A stretch of DNA of 53,807 nt from Candidatus Staskawiczbacteria bacterium RIFCSPHIGHO2_02_FULL_43_16 (GTDB lineage: Bacteria > Patescibacteriota > Minisyncoccia > Minisyncoccales > Staskawiczbacteraceae). This document shows, in pieces, positions 15,409 to 24,684 of this stretch (the first letter of the stretch is position 1; each line of letters starts with the position of its first letter). Position numbers and translations under genes: made by a program. Below the pieces are notes generated by a model, which had not been told where the DNA came from, made no database searches, and saw only the letters and a list, made by a program, of their open reading frames with translations. The stretch is from positions 1 through 53,807 of the forward strand of contig MHOU01000008.1 in assembly GCA_001821935.1 (NCBI GenBank), given 5' to 3'.

Positions 15409-16695
15409 ATGAAAGGTATTTTCTATTTAACTTTTAACGGAGTTGTAAATAATACTAACGGCATAGGAACTCAAACAAAACTATTATTAGATGGTTTTGA
15501 TTTTTTTTACGATAAGTTTAAGGAAAGATATGGTGATATTTTTTTGAATATTATTACACCAGATTATCCCGAAAACTACGAAGGTTATTCAAGGGATCAT
15601 GTTAATTTTTCAAAAGAAAAAGTAAATAGATTGGGAGGAAAGATATTTTTTTGTAAAGATTCAAAAACTGTTAAAGATTTTTGGACACCAGAATATTGGG
15701 ATGATTTATCAAAAGAGGCCTGTGAAATTATTAAAAGAGAGATGGTTAAATACGATGATATTCTGGTGATATGTGTTGATATGCCATTTCTTCAAATGCC
15801 GATTTATTTTGAGAATAAATATGGCAAGGTCAATAATATCAAATGGCTTTTATCGCCTTATGGCAGTTCCTATATACATGATAAAAATGCAATAAGTAAT
15901 AAGCGACTGGCTTGGGAGTTTGTGGGAATGTCAGCTTTACGGCTCAATAAAAATGTATATCTTGGCACAGTTTGTGATTTTATGAGTAATCACTGGGTTG
16001 AATACTATGGTGCGCCAAAAGATAAGTTTGCGCCTTATGAATCGAGCTTATTTTTACAAAGTAAGGATTTTGAGAAATTAAATAGTAAAGAAATTGAGGA
16101 CGTCCTTGTGCAATATAAAATACCAATAGATAAGGATATTGTATTTTGTTTTGGCAGAGGAGTATGGATTAAAGGTTTTGATATGGTGCTTAACGCCCTT
16201 CAATTTACTAAAAAAGATTTTCATTTGGTTATGATATCCGTTCCGACACAAAGCGAAATAAATGAGTATGGAGCGTATTTAGAAATGCTGAAAAAGGCTA
16301 AATATTCTTATACGATTATTCCCAAATTCTCAAGAATTTTACCAAAAGCTTTGTGCCAGTGGCGTAAAACAAGAATAGTTGTATGTCCATCAAGAGGAGA
16401 ACCTTTTTCCAATATTCCCCTTGAAACAGCAATTTGGGCGAAAGATAGTGGACCTATTGTTTTGGCTTCGAATATAGATGGATTTCTTGAGCAAATTAAA
16501 AGTGGATTTAATGGTTATTTGTTTAAGATCGAATCTCCTTCTGATTTAGCCAAGAATATCGATTCTGTCCTTTTCCTGAAGGCAAACACTTTAAAGAAAA
16601 TACGAAATAATGCCTATAATAAAGTTGTAAAAGAAAGAAATTTCTTCGCTAACATAAAAGATACGCTAGATTATTTTTGGAATCATAAAAAGTAA
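15409..16695 (+). CDS. Glycosyltransferase (GT4-like)
   Basis: VFCFGRGVWIKGFDMVLNAL...VVCPSRGEPFSNIPLETAIW. Confidence 0.7.
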   Translation: MKGIFYLTFNGVVNNTNGIGTQTKLLLDGFDFFYDKFKERYGDIFLNIITPDYPENYEGYSRDHVNFSKEKVNRLGGKIFFCKDSKTVKDFWTPEYWDDLSKEACEIIKREMVKYDDILVICVDMPFLQMPIYFENKYGKVNNIKWLLSPYGSSYIHDKNAISNKRLAWEFVGMSALRLNKNVYLGTVCDFMSNHWVEYYGAPKDKFAPYESSLFLQSKDFEKLNSKEIEDVLVQYKIPIDKDIVFCFGRGVWIKGFDMVLNALQFTKKDFHLVMISVPTQSEINEYGAYLEMLKKAKYSYTIIPKFSRILPKALCQWRKTRIVVCPSRGEPFSNIPLETAIWAKDSGPIVLASNIDGFLEQIKSGFNGYLFKIESPSDLAKNIDSVLFLKANTLKKIRNNAYNKVVKERNFFANIKDTLDYFWNHKK

Positions 16696-16756
16696 GAGTA
16701 ATTTTTGAAAAGTGCTATAATTAAAAAGCTTAAAATTAATAATATAATATAAAAAT

Positions 16757-17206
16757 ATGACATTTAGAACTTTAGCTCGCGTAGTAGTCTACGATATAAA
16801 TTCCCAAAGGATTTTATTAATTCGAAATAAAAACACTGATTTTTGGTATGTTCCCGGTGGTGGATGGGAATACGAAAAAGAAAATATCTTAGAATGTGGA
16901 GTCCGTGAAGTAAAAGAAGAGACAGGCCTTGATGTTGTGACTGATAAGTTTATGTATCTTAGAGAATATCACGAATCACCAGAAAAAATATTTTTTGAAA
17001 CTTTTTGGTTAGCGCACCCTAAAAACACTGTTGACTTAAATAAGGATCACGTGGATATGGATCTTAATGGAAAGGTAGAAGAAGCTAAATGGTTTACCCA
17101 GCAGGAATTGTTGAGATTAACTATTTTTCCTGAATTTTTAAAGAATAAGTTTTGGTCTGATGTAGAAAAAATAGGCAGTGATGAGGATAGATTCATTGGC
17201 TTTTAA
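16757..17206 (+). CDS. NUDIX hydrolase
   Basis: GGGWEYEKENILECGVREVKEETGLDV. Confidence 0.85.
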   Translation: MTFRTLARVVVYDINSQRILLIRNKNTDFWYVPGGGWEYEKENILECGVREVKEETGLDVVTDKFMYLREYHESPEKIFFETFWLAHPKNTVDLNKDHVDMDLNGKVEEAKWFTQQELLRLTIFPEFLKNKFWSDVEKIGSDEDRFIGF

Positions 17207-17211
17207 TTATT

Positions 17212-17736
17212 ATGGATATAACTGATATTGCTGAATTGTCTCTGACAAACAAAGAGGTAACTTCAATTAAAGATGTCATAGCTAGTTTGGTTAAACATAA
17301 AGATGATACAGAATGGTCAGCAAAAACTACCCATTTTGCAATAGATCATATTAAGGAATTTGAAAACGAATATAGTGGTGGTTGTGTAAAAGGATTATTG
17401 GGCAAAGAACACTTCTTAAATATAGTGTTACCCTTTCATGGTCATATGGAAGATTTTACGACGGGTATATTATTATTTCCCGACAACGTTTCAGTAAAAG
17501 AGGCTCTGGAATACTATAAAAAACCTGATCCAAGATATACTAAAAGTTGTTTTGATTATATATTACTTTTAAAAGATCAAATAAAAAACAAGGGTTTCAC
17601 CAGTGAGATAATCATAGAGCTTTTTGATGGTAAATTAAGACATATTGATGGATTGCACAGAATGATTGCATTAAGTCTTCTTTTGGAAGATAGTTATGAG
17701 TACAAGCCAATCCCTGTTTATATTCTTATAAGATAA
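17212..17736 (+). CDS. Hypothetical protein, possibly ParB/Srx-like fold
   Basis: IELFDGKLRHIDGLHRMIALSLL. Confidence 0.35.
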   Translation: MDITDIAELSLTNKEVTSIKDVIASLVKHKDDTEWSAKTTHFAIDHIKEFENEYSGGCVKGLLGKEHFLNIVLPFHGHMEDFTTGILLFPDNVSVKEALEYYKKPDPRYTKSCFDYILLLKDQIKNKGFTSEIIIELFDGKLRHIDGLHRMIALSLLLEDSYEYKPIPVYILIR

Positions 17737-17740
17737 AATT

Positions 17741-18364
17741 ATGAAGAAAGACATTGTTTTCATAGATTGGCATAATACGCTTTCTTGGTCAAAATATTGG
17801 GAAAGCCTATTGGGCAAGAATACTGACTTTACAAAAGTGGTAGATGATTTTTTTGCTTTTGAAAAAGAAATGGAAGCAGAGTGGATGCTGGGAAAGTTGA
17901 AGTCGGAAGATATAGTTAAATTAATCAGCAATAGGTCTGGTTTATCTGAAGATTTGCTTTGGCAAACATTTGTGTCCGACTGTCAAAAGATGCACATTGA
18001 TCCGGAAGCAGTTTCTCTAATAAAAAAACTAAAGGATAAGTATAATGTAGTACTTGTCACTGGTAACATGGATTGTTTTTCTCGTTTTACTGTCCCTGCA
18101 CTAGAATTGGACAAAGTATTTGACCGTATTATAAATTCAGCAGATGTCGGTTATTTAAAAACCGATCATGATGGAAAAACTTTTACTGATTGTTTTAAGC
18201 AATACAATATAAGCGATGTGTCGAAATCATATCTTCTAGATGATTCAGAAAAAACATGTGTTTTATTTAGTAAACTTGGAGGGAAATCTTTGCAAGTTAA
18301 TAGTAAAGAAGACACTATTGGTCATCTGAGTTTTATACTTAAAAACAATTACAATTTAAATTAG
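17741..18364 (+). CDS. HAD-like hydrolase
   Basis: DIVFIDWHNTLSW...VVLVTGNMDCF...YLLDDSEKTC. Confidence 0.6.
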   Translation: MKKDIVFIDWHNTLSWSKYWESLLGKNTDFTKVVDDFFAFEKEMEAEWMLGKLKSEDIVKLISNRSGLSEDLLWQTFVSDCQKMHIDPEAVSLIKKLKDKYNVVLVTGNMDCFSRFTVPALELDKVFDRIINSADVGYLKTDHDGKTFTDCFKQYNISDVSKSYLLDDSEKTCVLFSKLGGKSLQVNSKEDTIGHLSFILKNNYNLN

Positions 18365-18371
18365 AAATTTT

Positions 18372-19241
18372 ATGAATAAAGAACAATGTTATAAATTATC
18401 TATCTCGGCATTTTTAGGTGTTTTTTGTATATTTCTTATTACCAATTTTATATTCTTCAAAATTAATTGGCTGTTTTCGATTTTAATTTTCTGTTTTGGG
18501 GTGGTGCTTTTATTAATTGTTAAACTTTATTTAAAAATAGAGAGCAGTGTTGATAGAATCCAGCGCGAGTTGGGACTATCTAAAGTAATCAACGGAGAAA
18601 CAGATAGATGGAATATTGATGAAAAAACGGGAGAGAAAAAATATTATAGTCAATGCAAGCAAGATCAATGGATTATTGAAGAAGTGTTCGATTATAAGAA
18701 AAATGGTTTTTTCTTGGATCTTGGCGGAGCGGATGGAATAGACATTTCTAATACGTATGTACTAGAGAAAAAATATGGATGGAAAGGCATTTGCATAGAA
18801 TGCGAGGACTCATTGTTCGAAAAGTTAAAGTCCAATAGAAACTGTATTTGTGTTCATGTATGCATAGATGATTACTCTAAAAAAACAATTAAGTTTACAA
18901 AGAATAGGGGATTAATAGGAGGAATTATTGATCAAGATACTGACAATAAAGGTTTTATTAATACCAATGAATTTGATAAAAAAGAAACATATGCTTTGGC
19001 GGAAATTCTTGATAAATATAACGCTCCGAAAGTGATAGATTATTTCAGTTTAGACGTTGAGGGAGCAGAGCACCGGATTTTCAGAAATTTTCCCTTTGAT
19101 CGATATAAATTTCTGGCGATGAGCATAGAAAGGCCAAATGAAGATCTGGTAAAAAATCTCAGAGAGAACGGCTATATAAAAGTAGGAGCTAATGAATTTG
19201 ATAAATTATTTATTCACAAAGATTTTAATAAATATAGGTAA
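18372..19241 (+). CDS. FkbM-family methyltransferase, membrane-anchored
   Basis: GFFLDLGGADGIDISNTYVLEKKYGWKGICIE...IDYFSLDVEGAEHRI. Confidence 0.75.
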   Translation: MNKEQCYKLSISAFLGVFCIFLITNFIFFKINWLFSILIFCFGVVLLLIVKLYLKIESSVDRIQRELGLSKVINGETDRWNIDEKTGEKKYYSQCKQDQWIIEEVFDYKKNGFFLDLGGADGIDISNTYVLEKKYGWKGICIECEDSLFEKLKSNRNCICVHVCIDDYSKKTIKFTKNRGLIGGIIDQDTDNKGFINTNEFDKKETYALAEILDKYNAPKVIDYFSLDVEGAEHRIFRNFPFDRYKFLAMSIERPNEDLVKNLRENGYIKVGANEFDKLFIHKDFNKYR

Positions 19242-19345
19242 TGTATTGATGATTTGTAAAAGATAGATATGGGCGATAATTCAGTGGAGCGTAGCAAGAT
19301 TTTTGTTTATGCTATAATAGAACTAAGATTCAACAATATAAAGAT

Positions 19346-20722
19346 ATGTTTAAATTTTTTGGTGAAACCAAAAAAATAACCGAAAAACTCTACGAACAAA
19401 ACCTTGAGCTTGCGGTAAAAAACAAAACCCTTTCGCTTCTTGAAAACTTGTATCAAACAAGTGTTTTGACGTTAATGCCCGAAGATATGGCCCGTAAGAT
19501 TGCCGATATTATCCGCAAAGATTTAAATCTTGAATTTGCAGGGGTATTTGCTTTGGAAAAAGACGGGGATGCGCTTTTGCCACTGGCTTTTTCGGTTTCG
19601 GAAAGGCTGCAACGGGTACTGGGTGATTTTGGGATTTCCCTGAAAAATACCAAGATTACCGGCGTTTCTCGGAATGATTTTTTAAAAAGGATTATTTATG
19701 GCAAGTTGGAAAGCAGTACGAATGATTTTAAGGACATTTGGGAGGTGTTGCTGGACGAAAAGCGTTTGGCAGAAATAAAAAAAGAGTCGCATGTAAAAAC
19801 CATGTTGATGTATCCGCTGGTAAGGGGCCAGGAAGCGGACGGGGTGCTGATGCTGGGAATTAACCGCGATTATGCCAACTTGAATGCCTTTGAGAAAGCA
19901 TCCATAAAAAGCTGCATTAACGCCATCGCCCTTCTGTTGGATAAGGCTTATTTGTACAAAGATTTACAGGCTTCCTATGAAGTGGAAAAGCGCGCTCATG
20001 AAGTGGAAAAAAAGGCTAATGAAGAATTGGCTAATTTGGACAAAGTTAAAGACCAGTTTTTGACCATCACCCAGCATAATTTGCGCACGCCGCTGACCAG
20101 CATCATGGGCTATTCCGATTTGATTTTGAACGGCACCTACGGCAAGCAGAATAAAAAAACGGTGGAAGTGATAAAAAAGTTCCAAATACTGGGTAAAGGC
20201 ATGATAAGAATGGTTAATGACTTTTTGGATGCTTCGGCCTTTCAGCTGGGTAAAGACGTGGTGCAGTTGCAGCTGGGCGTTGCATTGAAACCGTTGCTGG
20301 ACGAGGTGGTGGGCGAATTGAAATTCAAGGCGGAAGAAAAAGGGATTTCCTTAACTTTAAAACAGCCCGAACAGCCGTTTATCATCAAGGCCGACCCGCA
20401 AAAACTGAAAGCCGCCATTTTCAACGTTATTGATAATTCTATCAAGTATACCGCCAAGGGCGGGGTTGAGGTGAAGTTTGCTAATCATGATAGTGTAAAA
20501 ATTATTGTTTCAGACACCGGCATTGGCATTGCCCCGGATCACTTGGCCAACTTGTTTACCAAAATGTTTGAGCGGGGGGCCAATGCTAAAAATATTTCGG
20601 GCAGTGGGGTGGGATTATATTTGTCATATCAAATTATCAAATCGCATCATGGAAAAATATGGGCCGAATCGGAGGGTGAAGGGAAGGGTTCTACGTTTTA
20701 TATTGAATTGCCGCTGGGGTAG
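19346..20722 (+). CDS. Sensor histidine kinase with GAF-like domain
   Basis: QHNLRTPLTSIMGYSDLIL (H-box), NVIDNSIKYT, SDTGIGI, GSGVGLYLSYQI. Confidence 0.9.
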   Translation: MFKFFGETKKITEKLYEQNLELAVKNKTLSLLENLYQTSVLTLMPEDMARKIADIIRKDLNLEFAGVFALEKDGDALLPLAFSVSERLQRVLGDFGISLKNTKITGVSRNDFLKRIIYGKLESSTNDFKDIWEVLLDEKRLAEIKKESHVKTMLMYPLVRGQEADGVLMLGINRDYANLNAFEKASIKSCINAIALLLDKAYLYKDLQASYEVEKRAHEVEKKANEELANLDKVKDQFLTITQHNLRTPLTSIMGYSDLILNGTYGKQNKKTVEVIKKFQILGKGMIRMVNDFLDASAFQLGKDVVQLQLGVALKPLLDEVVGELKFKAEEKGISLTLKQPEQPFIIKADPQKLKAAIFNVIDNSIKYTAKGGVEVKFANHDSVKIIVSDTGIGIAPDHLANLFTKMFERGANAKNISGSGVGLYLSYQIIKSHHGKIWAESEGEGKGSTFYIELPLG

Positions 20723-20870
20723 GGGCTGCACTCTCGGCGAAAAATTCGCCTGCGGGCGAAACCAATCTTTTTCGCCTCCGAGAGCCACTTTCAAAACCAA
20801 CGCCTCGCTTTGCCGCCGAAAAAACGGTTTTCTATTTCAGTATTGACAGAGTCAGTTAATAAGTATATCA

Positions 20871-21386
20871 TTGAATATTCGTGACCTACCCAACCATGTT
20901 CCTTTCACAACAAGGTGTGCCGTGGAAAAAATACTCAAGCTCATCACAGAAACCGAAAATCTTTTGGGAGAGGCAGAAAAAAACCTTGACCAAATCAAGG
21001 CACTAGATTTCCCAGAAAAAGTTTCCAAACTCGATGACTTAGCCAATAGGCATGATGCGCTAGCCCGAAGCCTGTACGACTGGAAGCGTATGGTTGTTCA
21101 GAAAATGGCTTCCCTCGCCGAAGCTATCGGCGCACGGGAAGAATTTGCGGGGAAATATCGCAAAAGAATCGGCTACGCCGATTTCAGCTTCTATTGCGAA
21201 GGGTCTTCATGTGTAGCTCATCCTGAGAGTGATCCCATCACAGAGTTCATGGGGCTCTGCAAAGATGTGATAGCAGCGGCCGAACAGTTTCTTACAGTAA
21301 AACCACGGGCCTTGCGCACTGAGATCAAACAGCTTTCCGGATTGGCAACCATGTTCGAAAAGCTCAATGAAAAAAAGAAAAAGTGA
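20871..21386 (+). CDS. Hypothetical coiled-coil protein
   Basis: Intact ORF followed by terminator. Confidence 0.4.
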   Translation: MNIRDLPNHVPFTTRCAVEKILKLITETENLLGEAEKNLDQIKALDFPEKVSKLDDLANRHDALARSLYDWKRMVVQKMASLAEAIGAREEFAGKYRKRIGYADFSFYCEGSSCVAHPESDPITEFMGLCKDVIAAAEQFLTVKPRALRTEIKQLSGLATMFEKLNEKKKK

Positions 21387-21394
21387 GTTATTTG

Positions 21395-21423
21395 AACTGC
21401 CTTAGCCCAAGGCAGTTTTTTTC
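21395..21423 (+). terminator. Intrinsic terminator
   Basis: AACTGCCTT-AGCCC-AAGGCAGTTTTTTT. Confidence 0.75.
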
Positions 21424-21434
21424 ATGTAATTTAA

Positions 21435-21641
21435 ACGGCTCAATACGTTGAGCCGTTCAGTAGAGCGAGGGCGTTGCGCCAAAAGTGCACCTCGCAGGCA
21501 GAAAAGCATGGTTTTTGCCAACAGGCAAAATTTTCTGCCGAGAGATGAGCGGGAATAGGCGAAGGGAGCCGCGCGCCCGCGGGCGCGCGGGCCCGCAGCC
21601 GGTTCGCGCTGGCGAAATTAACCGCGTCACTTTTGGCGCAA
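21435..21641. repeat. GC-rich nested inverted-repeat element
   Basis: ACGGCTCAA/TTGAGCCGT (21435-21456); TTGCGCCAAAAGTG (21474-21487)/CACTTTTGGCGCAA (21628-21641); 22-bp palindrome CCGCGCGCCCGCGGGCGCGCGG (21569-21590). Confidence 0.75.
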
Positions 21642-21706
21642 TACCCGAGCGGAACATATCCACAGGGTGGCTTTTTTTGTGTGTGGTAAAATAGATAAAC
21701 ATTCCT

Positions 21707-23461
21707 ATGAACATCGAACCGGAACGGCTTAAGAAATTTTTGGTTGATGCCAATCTCATTAAAGAGAAGGATTTTGATGCCGCCCAAAAAGAGGGCGTTA
21801 AAATCCGCGCCGCGGTAAGCGATATGTTGGTCAAGCGGGGTCTTATTGAACGGGAAAAGCTCACTAAATTTGAAGCCTATTTGTTAGGAGTGCCTTTTGT
21901 TAACATTGAAAAAGAAATTATTCCCCATGAAGTCCTGCAAATTATCCCCGAACAGATCGCCAGGGCTCACAGTGTTGTCGCCTTTCGCAAGCGGGAAAAT
22001 AACCTTGAGGTGGCCATGCTTGACCCGGAAGATTTAGCAACCATTGATTTTATCAAAAAAACCGATCCGTTTTTAAAAATCTTGCCGCGCCTGACTACGC
22101 CCGAAGGCATTAAAAATGCTTTGCGTCAATACCAGGAAACGCTGGATGTTGAATTCGGTGGCATTATGCCGGCTGGCGCGTCTGGCGCCATTAACCATAA
22201 GCCCGGAGAAGAAGTTCTGGTTGATAAAAGAGACTTGATTAAAGCTTCCCAGGAACTGCCCATTGTCAAAATTGTGGACACCTTGATGAAGCACGCCATT
22301 TTGCAAAACGCTTCGGATGTGCACATTGAACCGATGGAAAAAGAAGTGGTGGCGCGTTTCCGTATTGATGGTATTTTGCATGACATGATGGCTCTGCCGG
22401 TTTCCAGCGCCCTGGGCATTGTGGCGCGCATCAAGGTGCTGAGCAATTTAAAATTGGATGAACACCGCCTGCCCCAAGACGGGCGGTTTAAAATTGAAAC
22501 GGATGATTATAAATATTCGGTGAGGGTTTCCGTGTTACCGGTGTTTAACGGTGAAAAAATCGTGATGCGGCTTTTGGCCGAAGGCACCAAAGCTCAAACT
22601 TTGGAGGGCTTGGGGTTTTCGGGTAAAGCCTTGGAAATCATCAAGCAAAATTTGGTCAGGCCCACCGGCATGATTTTAATTACCGGGCCCACGGGCAGCG
22701 GGAAAACCACCACGCTCTATTCCATGATGGATATTTTAAACACTCCCAAGGTGAATATTTCCACGGTGGAAGATCCTATTGAATACCGCATGCCGCGAAT
22801 CAACCAAACCCAAACTAACGCGGCCATCGGTTTGACCTTTGCGGCCGGTTTGCGCGCTTTGGTTCGCCAAGACCCCAATATCATCATGGTGGGTGAAATC
22901 AGAGACAGTGAAACGGCTAGCCTCGCCATTAATGCCGCCCTTACCGGCCACTTGGTGCTTTCCACCATCCACACCACCGAAGCCGCCGGCGCCATCCCGC
23001 GGTTAATTGACATGCAGGTGGAACCGTTTTTGATTGCTTCAACCGTCAATGTGATTATCGCCCAGCGTTTGGTGCGCAAGTTTTCCGCCAACAAAGAAAA
23101 GTATCGGTTAAAAAAGGCCGAAGTTGATGAGTTGGCGGCGCACTGCAATATGGCCAGGGTGTTGGAAATACTGCGCGCTGAAAAAATACTGAAAGCTAAG
23201 GGGACGTTGTTGGATCTGGATTTTTACCGGCCGGATATTTCCCAGGGGTCCGGTACGGGATACAAGGGCCGGATGGGCATTTACGAAGTGTTGCCGGTCA
23301 CCCAGGCTATCAAAGAACTGATTGTTAAAAAAGCTTCCACCAAGGATATTACCGATGTGGCCGTTGCCGGTGGCATGCGCACCATGTTTGAAGACGGGCT
23401 AATCAAAGCCGCACAAGGCTTAACAAGCATTGAAGAAGTGTTGAGAGTGATTATAGAGTAA
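21707..23461 (+). CDS. pilB: Type IV pilus assembly ATPase PilB/GspE
   Basis: ILITGPTGSGKTTTLYSM, Walker B region, DVHIEP. Confidence 0.92.
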   Translation: MNIEPERLKKFLVDANLIKEKDFDAAQKEGVKIRAAVSDMLVKRGLIEREKLTKFEAYLLGVPFVNIEKEIIPHEVLQIIPEQIARAHSVVAFRKRENNLEVAMLDPEDLATIDFIKKTDPFLKILPRLTTPEGIKNALRQYQETLDVEFGGIMPAGASGAINHKPGEEVLVDKRDLIKASQELPIVKIVDTLMKHAILQNASDVHIEPMEKEVVARFRIDGILHDMMALPVSSALGIVARIKVLSNLKLDEHRLPQDGRFKIETDDYKYSVRVSVLPVFNGEKIVMRLLAEGTKAQTLEGLGFSGKALEIIKQNLVRPTGMILITGPTGSGKTTTLYSMMDILNTPKVNISTVEDPIEYRMPRINQTQTNAAIGLTFAAGLRALVRQDPNIIMVGEIRDSETASLAINAALTGHLVLSTIHTTEAAGAIPRLIDMQVEPFLIASTVNVIIAQRLVRKFSANKEKYRLKKAEVDELAAHCNMARVLEILRAEKILKAKGTLLDLDFYRPDISQGSGTGYKGRMGIYEVLPVTQAIKELIVKKASTKDITDVAVAGGMRTMFEDGLIKAAQGLTSIEEVLRVIIE

Positions 23462-23468
23462 ACTTAAA

Positions 23469-23864
23469 ATGATTCCTAAATATATTGATCACATAGTTCT
23501 CATTGTGAAAGATGTCAATAAAACATCAGAATTTTACATTAAGTTTCTGGGTAAGCCAGAATTAAAAAATGACGAAGAAGTTGCTTTTAAAATAGGTGAA
23601 ACGAAATTATTTTTTGTTTTGCCGCTAAAAGAATATAAACTAAATGATAAAGATAGTTATTCGCTAAATCACTTGTCGTTTGGTGTAACAAGCACAGAAG
23701 AATTAAGGGAATTTGAACAAGTTCTCAATAATGCAAAAATACCAAACAAAGGAATAAGGATAGACAAATATGGAAAAAAAGAATACGTTTCTTTTGATGA
23801 CCCTGACGGGTATAGGATAGAATTTTATAATCGGCCAATAGAAAAAGATAATGCAACACAATAA
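23469..23864 (+). CDS. VOC/glyoxalase-fold protein
   Basis: IDHIVLIVKDVNKTSEFYIKFLG...FDDPDGYRIEFYNRP. Confidence 0.75.
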   Translation: MIPKYIDHIVLIVKDVNKTSEFYIKFLGKPELKNDEEVAFKIGETKLFFVLPLKEYKLNDKDSYSLNHLSFGVTSTEELREFEQVLNNAKIPNKGIRIDKYGKKEYVSFDDPDGYRIEFYNRPIEKDNATQ

Positions 23865-24684
23865 TACGATTATAAACTTCGAAAATGTTCCGGTGCGGCG
23901 GGTTTGGGATGAAAAAAAAGAGACTTGGTATTTTTCAGTTGTTGATGTGGTGGGGATTTTAACTAACAGCAAAGCCCCTCGCCGGTATTGGTCAGATTTA
24001 AAAATTAAGTTAAAGCAGGAAGGTGCTCAGTTGTACGAAAAAATCGTACAACTGAAATTCTTAGCCCAAGATGGGAAAAAGTATGTTTCCGATGCGGCAG
24101 ATACCGAAACGATGTTTAGAATCATCCAAAGCATTCCTTCACCAAAAGCGGAACCATTAAAGCAATGGTTGGCGAAAGTGGGGTATGAAAGGTTGCAAGA
24201 AACCGTTAACCCAGAAATGGCGGTCAATCGTGCTAGAGGTCATTGGTTGCAAGTGGGCAGGTCAACAAAGTGGATAGAGCAGCGTATGCGTGGCCAAGAA
24301 ATCAGGAATAAACTTACTGATTATTGGGCTGGCCATGAGGTGACCAAAGAAGTTGAGTATGCCATGTTAACGGATATTATTCACAAAGAGTGGAGCGGGC
24401 TGACTACCAAACAACATAAAAAAGCTAAAAGTTTGCGGGGGCATAATTTGCGCGACAACATGACCGAAGCTGAATTAATTTTTACCGCCTTGGCGGAACT
24501 TTCAACCCGGCAGATAGCCGAAAGCGAAAAAGCCAAAGGCTATAGAGAAAATAAAGTTTCAGCACGTAAGGGTGGGAAAATTTCCGGTGATGCCCGTAAA
24601 AAACTTGAACTTCAAACTGGTAAAAAAGTGGTAAGCAAAGAAAACTTTTTACCGCCAAGGAAAGAAATTAAAACATTAACGTAA
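23851..24684 (+). CDS. BRO-N/DinD-like protein
   Basis: VRRVWDEKKETWYFSVVDVVGILTNSKAPRRYWSDLK...; C-terminal part DinD-like. Confidence 0.6.
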   Translation: MQHNNTIINFENVPVRRVWDEKKETWYFSVVDVVGILTNSKAPRRYWSDLKIKLKQEGAQLYEKIVQLKFLAQDGKKYVSDAADTETMFRIIQSIPSPKAEPLKQWLAKVGYERLQETVNPEMAVNRARGHWLQVGRSTKWIEQRMRGQEIRNKLTDYWAGHEVTKEVEYAMLTDIIHKEWSGLTTKQHKKAKSLRGHNLRDNMTEAELIFTALAELSTRQIAESEKAKGYRENKVSARKGGKISGDARKKLELQTGKKVVSKENFLPPRKEIKTLT

